A stretch of DNA of 64,000 nt from Strongylocentrotus droebachiensis (taxonomy: Eukaryota > Echinodermata > Echinoidea > Camarodonta > Strongylocentrotidae). The notes under the pieces are model-generated. The model saw only the letters and a program-made list of their open reading frames with translations. It ran no database searches and was not told the DNA's origin. Made by a program: the position numbers and the translations under genes. How positions within the stretch are numbered: position 1 is the first letter of the stretch; the number at the start of each line of letters is the position of its first letter. The stretch covers positions 1-64,000 of the forward strand of contig JAVYIG010009957.1 in assembly GCA_035222895.1 (NCBI GenBank), read 5' to 3'. Below, one piece after another: positions 46,022-56,577 of this stretch.

Positions 46022-46355
46022 ACTAATAATAATAATATTTATTTTTTTATATAGCGCTTATTACAAATGTCTCTAGGCGCTTTACACATATATTATTACC
46101 CGGTCATTGGATTCAGTGCTTGCCCGCACACAATGTGTGCACAATCTCCACTCCCTGGGGATCATTCTAGCCAGGCGTTGCATGACGCTCGAAAACTGTT
46201 TGACCAACAATGACGGTCGCATCCTACCGGGTACCCATTTAACACCTGGGTGGAGAGTAGCAAGTGCAGGTTAATATCTTGCCAAAGGATATTAGTGCCG
46301 TGTCGGGATTCGAACCCTCGACCTTCGCATCTCCTGTCAAGCGCCTTAAACCAAG
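46022..46355 (-). mobile_element. tRNA-derived SINE, near full length
   Basis: Read on the minus strand, it has a B-box (GGTTCGAATCC) near the head at about 46312-46322. The body carries CTACTCTCCACCCAGGTGTT in inverse, and the 3' tail is GTAAAGCGCCTAGAGAC..AAGCGCTATATAAA followed by (AAT)n at 46022-46045. Shares its head region with 9440-9655 and its tail with 8472-8580 and 21522. Confidence 0.8.
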
Positions 46356-47960
46356 TAACAGAACAAGTTTAATCAATGTCAAAGCCGTCATTAATTGAAA
46401 AATCTGATTGTAATGTTTTACTTTACAACTTTAATTTTTGTTATCCTTTGTGGATTGAGGTTGAGAATGATTCCTTCTGTTTTGGATTTTGATTAATAAA
46501 TCGCATGTTAAAATTTGAAAGTTAACATCTTGCTGGGGTCAAGTACGGAAATCAGCTTCCCTATTTGGGGGACGCCCCCGTATGTCAATCGCTGGCTACG
46601 CCTCAGAGAAGTAGAAACTGATTGCAAACGAGTTTTCATGGTATGTTCAGCTGTTCTAAAAAATATATATATCATTATTATGAACTTACTTTTTTCATTA
46701 TTTATGATCATTCTTTTGTAAATTTATAATCCATATTGTTGATTGTTAATTGGTTCCATGTTTGGCATCTGGGCCCTGTTTCATAAAACCTGTTATCAAT
46801 AACAACTTACTTTGACTGTTTTAAGCTACTAAAATCGTGGTATTTTGTTGGCTGAGAGCAACTTTGTCATTGAAGTTTGCATGAAATGTAAAACCCACTT
46901 AAACGAGTGCTCGTGATAATGACGTAATCATCATTTAATAATGCACCAACTATAAATTGATTGAAGTTTTCTTACCAAGAGGTATCCATGAAGCAACTGC
47001 ATCACTTTGGCAGTGATTATTCTAAAATGTACAAATTTTGATTTCTTCATGTTCTTCTTCATTTAATGATAAAGACTTGTGAATACAATGTTATTTATCG
47101 TCAGGCCGTACTTGAATTGATACTATTTTTTTTTAATTCAATATCCATATTTATATTAATAGTAATTTATGAATCAATAGCTTTAATCTTTTCCACCTAT
47201 CACAGATCCGTTCTTCAAGTTTTTCTCCTTCAGAACAGGCCTTTTTTTCTTCTTCCTAATTCATCTTCCCCTTGTATTTCGTGTTTGTTTTGTTTCTAAC
47301 AAAATTTGCTTCAAGTCTTATTTCCTTGACTTGGAACATGCAAAATGTTGGGAAACATAACTTTGTAGACTAACAAGCGATATCGCAAACCCGACTTCTG
47401 TGTTATGATGCATTGTATAAAATGTAGCTCATTGTTGTATCTCCCACAAGACCAAAGGTTGTATGTTATATTGTCTAGCTGTGAATGATAAAATCAGATG
47501 CAATGCACCTGTTTCGGATATTTATATTTGATATAATTTGTGTAGCGGACACGAAATGAAACATCTTATACATTTTAAAGTATATTGGCAGTGTTTGTGC
47601 ATGAGTTTGGTCTTCTGCTTCATAAAAGTGGGCCATTTGGGGAAGTTTTCTACATGGATGCACAACGTAGAGTACTGTAATGTGAACCAAAATGAGATGT
47701 ATGAGTTTTTAATGCATCGTATGCTTTTTTAATTTTGTATACAAATGTCAAGGACGTTTTTTTTCTTTGTAATTTAGATTTATATACAATAATTGCAAGA
47801 GCAAGTCCATATGTTCGGTTGTGCAAAATAAGGCTTATTTTGTATTTTGGTGCAGTGGCATATTAAGGTCCAGTCATTGAGGGGGGCACTTGTGTTATGG
47901 GGGAGGGCGGGGCAACTGGTCTTTTTAGTGTATGTAATGTGAGAGAAACGGGCTATCCGT
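46356..47960. other. Intergenic
   Basis: Holds a one-ended GGGCCCTGTTTCATAAAACC MITE copy at about 46771-46900. Otherwise AT-rich with no gene recognised. Confidence 0.4.
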
Positions 47961-47968
47961 GTGAGTTA

Positions 47969-48103
47969 ACCCCCCCCCCCCGTCTTCTTTCTTTCTCTTT
48001 CTCTCTTTGTTTCCCTCTCTCTTTCTCTCTCTCTCTTTCTCTCCCTCCCCCCCCCCCCCTCTCCCCGTCTCTCCCCACCTCTCTCTCTCTCTCTCTCTTC
48101 GCC
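47969..48103. repeat. CT microsatellite with C-runs
   Basis: Poly-C (47970-47980, 48047-48060) embedded in (CT)n. Frames through it are artefacts. The stretch from 48104 to 48712 is AT-rich and shows no gene. Confidence 0.85.
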
Positions 48104-48715
48104 CTTAGATTTGGGAGAGCGCATGGTGACCCCACCCCCTCCTGCCAAGGGCATACTATTCAAACAATTTTTTTTTTTCTGTCACGAATTATTTAGTGTT
48201 TTGTTTCTGCGATGAAATCGCATTCTGTCATTAAAATGTCACGTTTGTATAATTCGTCTCATTCATGTATCATATCATTTTCTTTGTACTATGCATGTAT
48301 ACTATGCATTGTTAATGTTCCAATTGTCTTGTAACTTAATTCGGAATTCTAAATAAATCATAAAATTAAACAAAAGAATTATTCATCGTACACCTCTTGT
48401 TATAGTGTTCGTTTCAACCCTCAATTAACGTATCCGGCTGCACATTCTACATGTATTTATAATAAGTTTAATAATTCCTAATATAAAGGCAACATATTCT
48501 TACCGAATTCAAAGCATATAACCTTTCAAGTAAGTTAAATTATATTTATTTGGAAACAATAATTAGCCTATATATACTTTAAGTTTGAAAATATTAGTTT
48601 TAATCCAAAGATATTTGGTCACAACATGTTTTTATTTAAAGCCCTTGACTGAAATGTTATCAGGACAAATACAAAGTCACATAGACAATGCATCATTGGA
48701 GTACATGAATGTTTA

Positions 48716-48742
48716 ATGAGAGAGAAAGAAAGGAGGTGGAGA

Positions 48743-48782
<40 letters not shown>

Positions 48783-49080
48783 AGAGAGAGGAAGAAAAGA
48801 AAGTGTAAAGAGAAAGAGAGAGAGAAACAAGAGTGGTTAGAAAGATACAATGAGAAAGGGAATGAGAGGGGAGATGGAGAGAGGGAGAGGGGTAAAAGGG
48901 GTGAGAGAGAGAGAGAGAGATGGGAGAGGAAGTGAGAGAGAGAAAGAGAGAGAGATGAGGAGGTAGTGTGGGAGAGAGAGAGAGAGAGGTGGAGAGAGAG
49001 GACGAAAATAAAGAGGAAAGAGAAAGAGAGAGAGAGAGAAACTAGAGAGGTTAGGAAGAGACGGTGAGAAAGGGAATGAT
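48716..49080. repeat. GA microsatellite with internal higher-order repeat
   Basis: About 365 bp of GA-rich DNA. Three loose copies of a longer unit (GAAACAAGAGTGGTTAGAAA at 48823, GAAACTAGAGAGGTTAGGAA at 49039 and similar) end in ATGAGAAAGGGAATGA or GGTGAGAAAGGGAATGA, so the tract grew partly by longer duplications. Confidence 0.8.
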
Positions 49081-49485
49081 TCATTAAAGAAAGTCAGATT
49101 CTCGTGAGAGGTAAACAATAAAAATAATAGTACCTGAAATTCAGAATAAATGACAAGATGTGCAAAGAGACAACAAACATAGCCTATGTGTAAGACGGCA
49201 CAAACACTTACAACAAAATTATTGCGTTCTCAATTCTGCCTTAATTGATACATAGAACGCAAAAGAAAATAACGAAATCTAGCGAACACAGGTTCTGTAC
49301 TGTTCGTAATGAGAAACAGACTAGCGTCATCATGGAGCTATATAATAAGACCTTATTCTAAAGCTCTTTGAGCGCCATCTATCAGAAATCAGTAACATTC
49401 GCAGTACGTCATTCTGTTAAAAAGAATTGTTGTATACATGTAGCTCCATTTCTGTTACAATTAGTACAGTGATAACCATTATTAA

Positions 49486-49846
49486 AGCCCGTTTAAAGTA
49501 TCGGGAGCCCAATATTCGCTTTAAAAAATTGATGGTTAAAGTTCAATCAATTTGTGTACTGATGTGAAAGAGGATGTCATAAAACACTCAACTTTGCAAT
49601 GATTTTCAAAATAAATGTATTTAAAGACGAATATCAATGAAAGAATATTAAACTTGGGTTTAGGATCGTACGCAGAAAACTTAAATTTGGTATTCTTTCA
49701 TCAATATTCGTCTTCAAACACATTTATTCTGAAAATCCTTGCAGAAGTTATTGTTAAATGTTATCCTCTTTCACTTCATTATACGATTGAAGAGAATGTT
49801 TGCCATCAAATTTGTGGGACCAGGCTCCCCACACTTTAGTGGGACT
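49486..49846. mobile_element. TTAA-flanked palindromic MITE, family E (361 bp)
   Basis: A near-complete foldback: AGCCCGTTTAAAGTATCGGG pairs loosely with CCCCACACTTTAGTGGGACT, and the inner arms (ATAAATGTATTTAAAGACGA with its complement near 49720) pair closely. The axis is near 49665. TTAA at 49482-49485 and 49847-49850. Confidence 0.8.
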
Positions 49847-49850
49847 TTAA

Positions 49851-50465
49851 AGTCGGTTGGTGTGTGCCAAAAAGTAAGAGTTAACGAAATATGATACAAA
49901 GAAAATTATTGGACAAAAAAAATAAAACGAAAAAACCCCAGCTACAAAACAACTAAACCAACAAAGAAAACCAATAACGACAGAACGTACATAATCTAAG
50001 TATGCCGATGATACTGTCTCAGCTGAAAAGAGCAGGGATGAGTTCGAAACAATAGTGAAGACCTTACCCATAATATAACTTTGTTAGATTATGTTTGTTT
50101 TGCTTTGTATATTTTTAACGAAAATATTAAAGAAAGTGAACTTGAACTTGAAATTGAATAAGGTATTCATCGAAATTGAAAAACTGGGCCAGTACCTGGA
50201 CAATCTCCCCCGGCCAATTTCCAGCGAGACAATTACCCCTATGAGTCACAGCTTACAGGCATGAAGGGTAATGGGAAGGAACCGAATTCTCCCGTTTCCT
50301 TGGTCGAATATTATGCAAGAAAAAAGCAACCACTTGTTAGTTATAATGTTTCTACCGCAAGATGGCGACATTCCACTTTAGCCAAGGGTTTTCGGTTCAA
50401 CGTCTGATCACAGAAACTATTTGAGGCCAAAATAAATTCCTCTAGTTCTCTAATACGATCTCATT
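49851..50465. other. Intergenic, nothing recognised
   Basis: Contains AAGTGAACTTGAACTTGAAATTGAA-type sequence near 50135, probably a LINE 3' tail. No gene was found. Confidence 0.35.
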
Positions 50466-50466
50466 T

Positions 50467-50545
50467 TCACCCTTCCTCCTCCACCTCCTCCTCCTTCTCC
50501 TTCTCCTCCTCCTCCTCCTCATTCTCCTTCTCCTCCTTCTCCTTC

Positions 50546-50576
<31 letters not shown>

Positions 50577-50815
50577 TCTCCTTCTCCTCCTCTTCCTCCT
50601 CCTCTTCCTTCTCCTTCTCCTCCTCCTCCTTTTCCTCCTCCTCCACCTCCTCCTCCTTTTCCTCCTCCTTCTTCTCCTCCTCCTCCTCCTTTTCCTCTTC
50701 CTCCTCCTTCTCCTCCTTTTCCTCCTCCTCCTTCTCCTCTTCATCCTTCTCATCATCTTTCTCTTCCTCCTCCTCCCCTCCTCCTTCTCCTCCTCCCTCC
50801 ATCCTCCCAGTTTTT
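50467..50815. repeat. 350-bp polypyrimidine tract (CCT/CTT)n
   Basis: Almost pure C/T on the + strand, arranged as TCCTCC, TTCTCC and TCCTCCTCTTCC blocks. The Arg-rich and Glu-rich 110-130 codon reverse frames come from the repeat and are not genes. Confidence 0.95.
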
Positions 50816-52155
50816 TATTCTTCTTCAGGATCACTATCCATCACCCCCAAAATGGGGTTTAGTGGACAGGATAGGGTAAGATGATGATGATTGTGCAGAG
50901 AGAGAGAGGGGAGGGAGGGAGAGAGAGAAGGGGGTGGAGGGAGAGACAGACAGACAGACGGAGGGAGAGGGAGGGGGATAGAGTGAGAGAGAGGAAGGAG
51001 AATGTCAATAACTAGAGAAAGAGTACGTACAGTAATTCTGTTTGGAGCCAGAAGGGCGTTAACTCATATGCTTCAACACAGAGTTAACACACTTCTGGCT
51101 CTCAACAGACTATAATGATAAATAAGAGAGGGTATAATGAAAGATAAGGTGGTTTTAAGGCACAAACAGTACAACAAAATAACTTTTCACAAAGGATAAA
51201 CAGCAGAATACGTTTTACGTAATGATAGTGTACTATTGAGTGTCGCGGCATCAACACACACACCAATGACTTTTTCCCAAAATTATTATGAAACAGTGTA
51301 TGCTGATACAATATTCTCTGGCTGAGGCCCTGCGTTGGAGGGGGTCCGAATTTCCTTGAACCCCCCCCCCCCCCCCCCCACCCCTCGTAAAATCATATAC
51401 ACACACACGCATATACCCTTCTCAGTTCGACTGGCCTTGTGAATGAAGCCAATACATTTCCTATGTGTAATGCTGAAATATTATTCAGATATATTTCATG
51501 TCGATCTATTTACAAAGTACAGCGGGGCGTATCTTTTGTCAGTACACCTTCATCATGTCACAATGGTACATATTTTTTCCCTCTACTTGCCTATTTCTGC
51601 ACGACATGCAAGCATGCGTGAAAAAGTATCATTGGCTTTGAAAAGGCATGTCGCGGTGTCAGGTTCGGTTTAGTTTGGATAGTATTCATTTTGACGCCAT
51701 CTTGATTTGCACAAATCCCCAGTACATTATATAATAGTTCTACTTCAAGCGAAGTTTAAACATCAACGAACAGCTAATCGAGGAGGTGAACTTTCTTTCG
51801 GACTTCAAAATACTAAGGTAAGAACAGCAACGTAGAAGATGTAGGAAGTGAACTGGGGTCGTTTTGATTGGGTGTGTGGACAATTAGTGTCGTAAACACG
51901 GAAATGAAAGAAAAATTGATCAAACTGTTATGAAACGAACATAAAACGAATATGAGACGTGGATTAAATTAAAATGAAGTGAGAGTGAGTATTAGTATGG
52001 ATCTAGAGACAAATGGAAAATACAGTGAGCTGGGGGACGTTGTCATCATAGAGAGAGAAATCAGGATAACAAAACTAATTCTGCTAATGTGAAAGGCTTT
52101 CTTCTTCTTTATTTTCTCTCTCTTTATTAAAGGGGCAATTGTCATTTCTATCTAT
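50816..52155. other. Intergenic with GA and poly-C patches
   Basis: GA-rich at 50896-51003 and poly-C at 51360-51385. The repeat CCAGAAGGGCGTTAACTCAT (51049) is mirrored by GAGTTAACACACTTCTGGC (51081), a small foldback. No gene was supported. Confidence 0.5.
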
Positions 52156-52159
52156 ATCC

Positions 52160-52176
52160 CTTCTCTCTCCTCCCCC

Positions 52177-52231
<55 letters not shown>

Positions 52232-52252
52232 CCTATCTCTCTCAGTCTCTCC
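52160..52252. repeat. CT microsatellite
   Basis: (CT)n with CCC interruptions. From 52253 to 52430 nothing else was recognised; this is probably the 3' untranslated tail of the LINE that follows. Confidence 0.8.
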
Positions 52253-52429
52253 CTTCCCAACGTATATTGTTCTCCACTTTAAAAGATAGCTACATCCAGA
52301 TCGCTTTGGAAGTGATAGTTTGTCCCATCACCTTCACCATCATAATTAATCATACCTTGGATATCATACCTTTGGAAGTAGGCATAAAGTTATACCAAAC
52401 TTATTTGCCCCTCGGTGTCCGTTAGTGGG

Positions 52430-53551
52430 TTACTCTTGAATTTGGCGTTGTGCAGTTACGGATGAACATGGACAGTTGAATAGTTCATCAGGATTAAACT
52501 TGTCCTTCTTCAGTGACCAGCACTTGTCAAGATTTGATTTGAAAGAATTGAGTGATGGATTTTCTGCTACATATGATGGTAGACCATTCCATTCGTTTAC
52601 TACTCTCTGTGAAAAAGAGCTCTGCCTCAATTTAGATTTTACATGTTTCTTTTGTAGTTTGAACTGGTGACCTCTTGTTACTGTGACAGTGGTACGATGA
52701 AAGAAATTAGTTGACTGGAGGTCGTCGATTCCATGCAGTATCTTATAGACCTGTAGCATGTCGCTTCTATGACGTCTGTATGATACTGAAGGCAAATTTA
52801 GTTGCTCTAGCCTTAACATGTACTGAAGACTTCTGAGAGGTTGTAGGAGTTTAGTTGCACGGCGTTGAACTTTTTACACGTTGAGAATATGTTTCTTCTA
52901 TAAGGGTGCCACACGGGAGAGCAATATTCTAGTGCCGGTCTCACAATTGACTTGTATAACTGTGTGAGTCCTTTGTTGTCCATAGTTGAAAAAGTACGCT
53001 TGGTGATACCTAATTTCCGGTTTGCAGCATTGCAAGCAGTGTCAATGTGGTTTGAAAAGGACATTTTATCATCGAATATTACTCCCAGATCTTTTTCATG
53101 TTGAACTGCAGGTAATGGCTCGTTCACATCGTTCATAGTGTAGTCACACACGGGATTACTTCTTCCATAGTGGATGACTTTGCATTTCTCAATGTTGAAA
53201 GGGAGTTGCCATGTTCTAGACCATACAAGAAGGTTGTTTAGTTCTGATTGAAGAGTCTTTCCGTCGTCGATGTTAGCAATTGAAGGGTACAGCTTGGTAT
53301 CATCTGCAAAGAGTTTAACTTTACATTCATTAGACTGGATAACGTCAGGCAGGTCGTTCACGTAGATTAGGAAGAGGGTGGACCCTAACACACTCCCCTG
53401 CGGTACGCCACTCATAACGTTGGATTCCGTTGATGTCTTTCTGTTTACCATCACTTGTTGAGATCTTCCATTTAAAAAGGACTGGATCCAGTTCAACAGA
53501 TTACCTGAGATACCGTACGACTCAATTTTCTGTAGCAATCTTTGATGTGGG
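52430..53551 (-). mobile_element. 5'-truncated LINE with reverse transcriptase (CR1/Jockey group)
   Basis: Read leftward, the frame has SGVPQGSVLGSTLFLIYVND, the catalytic FADDTKLY, WQLPFNIEKCKVIHYG, then KDLGVIFDDKMSFSNH and RPALEYCSPVWHPY. The C-terminal piece continues LPSVSYRRHRSDMLQVYKIL in another frame. The palm catalytic Asp pair is present. A single-base shift near 52870 separates the two frames (KKF instead of the expected KKVQRRATKLL continuation). The fingers domain, endonuclease and ORF1 are missing. The 5' break lies at 53551, where the sequence snaps back on itself (53502-53605). Few changes suggest a fairly young insertion. Confidence 0.9.
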
Positions 53552-53605
53552 CTGTCCCACATCAAAGATTGCTACAGAAAATTGAGTCGTACGGTATCTC
53601 AGGTA
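53502..53605. repeat. 50-bp perfect snapback at the LINE 5' edge
   Basis: The terminal 50 bp of the LINE (53502-53551) is followed by a 4-base CTGT spacer and then its exact reverse complement (53556-53605). Possible origin: twin priming, template switching during insertion, or an assembly foldback. Confidence 0.95.
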
Positions 53606-53639
53606 TAGTTAATCTCCTTCATGTAAAGTTAATCTCCTT

Positions 53640-54296
53640 ACAAAAATATCGTGTGGTATTCCTGTGGTATTCCTGTGGTACTGCATAATACCACAGAAAA
53701 TACCACAGGGATAATGAAGTACCACACAAAGTCCTGTGGTACTGCAGAAGTGTAGCCTGTGGTACTCATGTGGTACTAAAAATACCATAGGAAATACCAC
53801 AGAAAAAAAATTATACCACAAAATACCACACAGCAGTGCTGTGGTACTTGTATGGTACATTGTAATACCACAGAAAATACCACACGGGTTAAAACCCCAC
53901 ACAGATTCCTGTGGTACTGCAGAGGTGTAGCCTGTGGTACTCATGTGGTACTAAAAATACCATAGGAAATACCACAGAGAAAAATTATACCACAAAACTA
54001 CCACACAGCAGTGCTGTGGTACTTGTATGGTACATTGTAATACCACAGAAAATACCACAAGGGTTAAAACCCCCACACAGATTTCTGTGGTACTGCAGAG
54101 GTGTAGCCTGTGGTACTCATGTGGTACTAAAAATACCATAGGAAATACCACAGAGAAAAATTATACCACAAAACTACCATACAGCAGTGCTGTGGTACTT
54201 TTATGGTATATTGTAATACCACAGAAAATACCACAAGGGGTAAAACCCCACACAGATTCCTGTGGTACTGCAGAGGTGTGGCCTGTGGTACTCATC
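53640..54296. repeat. TGTGGTA satellite, about 176-bp units
   Basis: The marker GTGTAGCCTGTGGTACTCAT or a close variant begins near 53750, 53925, 54101 and 54276, a period of 175-176 bp. Each unit is made of TGTGGTA and TACCACA words in both orientations (for example TACCACAGAAAATACCACA and CTGTGGTACTTGTATGGTAC). Frames inside are artefacts. Confidence 0.9.
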
Positions 54297-54870
54297 CCTT
54301 GTAAAAAAGTACTGCAAGTACTGCGGTATTACTGCAGTAATACTGCAGTAGTACTGCAGTACCTGTAGTACATATGTGGTACTTGTAGTACCTGTGGTAT
54401 TACTGCAGTACTACTGCGGTACTATTGCAGTAATACTGCAGTAGTACTGCAGTATCTGTAGTACATATGCGGTACTTGTAGTACCTGTGGTATTACTGCA
54501 GTACTACTGCGGTACTATTGCAGTAATACTGCAGTAGTACTGCAGTACCTGTAGTACATGTGTGGTACTTGTATACCTGTGGTATTACTGCAGTATTACT
54601 GCAGTACTACTGCGGTACTACTGCAGTACTACTGCAGTACCTGTAGTACATAATGGTATTTGTAGTACCTGTGGTATTACTGCAGTATTACTACGGTACT
54701 ACTGCATTATACTCCAGTACTATTGCACAATTTGCGGTACCCATGGTACTAATACAGTACTACTACTGTACTGCCGTAGTACTCGCAGTACAATCTGCGG
54801 TACCCATGGTACTACTGCGGCATACTGCAGTAATACCGTAGTACAATCTGCGGTATATACCATGGTATAG
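54297..54870. repeat. CTGCAGTA satellite, about 93-bp units
   Basis: The marker CTGTAGTACAT begins near 54362, 54455, 54548 and 54640 (spacing 93, 93, 92). Units contain TACTGCAGTA palindromes and GTACCTGTGGTATTACTGCA. The array abuts the 176-bp array directly and shares GTAC and TGTGGTA words with it. Confidence 0.9.
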
Positions 54871-56219
54871 GCTTCTTAACCTATATGAATAAGTAGTTTG
54901 ATAGTTATAGATTCTACATATTTCTTGCTATTTTGTCCCTATTCTTTTCGACTTTTGAGATGTCGTCCTATTTTGTTTATTATGTTTCTGGATTTAGATT
55001 GTTCTCACTGCCCATTTTCTTCCTATTTTTTGGGTACGTTTCTGGACTTTTATTTTTCTGACTCATTTTTTACTTATGTTTCTGGACTTCTGAACTAGTT
55101 TTTAATCTTTCATTATTTCCTGGCTATTTACCTTATATATTATCAATACTTCTTTACAATTTATTAGATTTTTGCTAGTTGCCTTTAATTTCTTATACTT
55201 TGGGGGCTTTCTTCCACTAGCTGTATTTGATATATATACTTTAAGAAATCATTTACCAACATTTGTTTGTCAATATATCATAAAAAACTTGAGATTTATG
55301 AAAAGTGCAAATTTACAAACAGTGAACGAAAAAGAAAAACAAAATGAATGGCATAAATATTATCAAAAAAAGAATGAAATACGCGCCTATAGTACCCCAC
55401 AACAACAGCATGGTACAACTACTTTTAAGTTTGTTTGTCATTTTGTTGGCTCCTTTCCATTTCCTTTATTGATGTACCATCATTCTTCTGTAATTAGTTA
55501 TTTATTCCTATACTTCCGTCATTTTGTAGCTATATTCCTGGCATCTCTAATATTTAATTTTTTCTAGCTCTTACCATTTTATATTTGTGTAATTTCTTTC
55601 GATTTCTTTAATACTTCTTCATGATATTGATAGCTGTAGTTTTGCGGGGAGGGGGTGGTCATAAATTACACTCTTTTAGAGACCCCTTCAAAACAATCTA
55701 CCTAAACTGTTAAAAACCCAGGAAATTAGCCAGGAAATAATGTTTCGATGGTTGCCCACCATCAAATTATGTTTTTTGTTTAAACATTCAGTAGTATTAA
55801 AAGAAATTCAACAAATTGATATTGATAGTGAGTCTTTTTGTGTAAATACAAATTAGTTCAAAGATGATTCAAAGAAATGCCCTCAGAAGTCGACTTTCCC
55901 TTTGAAATATAGGAGCATAATTTGATTGAATGATCATTTAATTAATTAAGATAATTCTGATTTTATCTTTGAATTAAATGATCTATCTGTCTATTTTAAT
56001 CTGAATCAAGTAAAATGGTATCTTATTAGCAAAAGAATTTGCTAACTACTCCATTGTTTTGATGACCTTGAACTGACCCGATAAGATTGAATTGTAACAA
56101 TTTCCCCCAAAATAAATTTACAATTATTAGTGTGTTTGCTGCCATCTAGTGGTAGAGTGCGAACATGCACTTGATTTTCAAATTCAAACCGGATTGAGAG
56201 ATTACCGGCAGATTCTACA
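54871..56219. other. Intergenic AT-rich DNA between arrays
   Basis: Three loose copies of TTATGTTTCTGGA[CT]TT occur at 54979, 55032 and 55074. A 131-codon frame at 55172-55567 has no recognisable family, is AT-driven and has no splice support. Confidence 0.4.
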
Positions 56220-56508
56220 GCAGCTTTTCAGTCATTTGCCGTTTCGCCAGATTTGTCTTCCTTTAAAACCCAGAGTATAGGGGGTAAGGATTAGATTTAC
56301 ACCAGCAAAGAAGAATTTTAAGAGTATTCGAGAGCAAGAATTGAGGAGAGATCCAGCTCGAAACTGAATTTCACCAACCAGATCTACACTACAGTCCCAC
56401 ACAGCCACTCATGTGTGCAGAAAACGATCAACTTTGCTTTGCACCAGTTGGAGTGTTGGACTGATATAGCTGCTTGAGCTACTTTCAAGATCATCATTTC
56501 CAGGAGGT
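56220..56508 (+). other. Possible non-coding first exon
   Basis: A CG-richer, repeat-free stretch ends in CAGGAG with a strong donor (GTGAGT at 56509). No long frame, so a 5' leader is the best guess. The left boundary is arbitrary. It would pair with the acceptor before 58875. Confidence 0.3.
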
Positions 56509-56577
56509 GAGTAATAAGATAACACATAATACAGAATTGTGTTTGCTTTCTGCAAAAAATTAGGAAATTTGATTAAG

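Noticed and set aside
46300-46340. tRNA gene suggested by a GGTTCGAATCC B-box
   Set aside because: No acceptor stem or full cloverleaf, and it is followed by a SINE body and tail, so it is a SINE head. The same applies to 9440-9520.
50442-50834. Arg-rich and Glu-rich frames of 110-130 codons
   Set aside because: Read from the polypyrimidine tract. Composition follows the repeat in every frame.
53609-54870. Several open frames in the 176- and 93-bp arrays
   Set aside because: Periodic translation from satellite units, no start context and no homology.
55172-55567. 131-codon frame
   Set aside because: AT-driven, Phe/Tyr/Leu-rich, no recognised family, no splice context.
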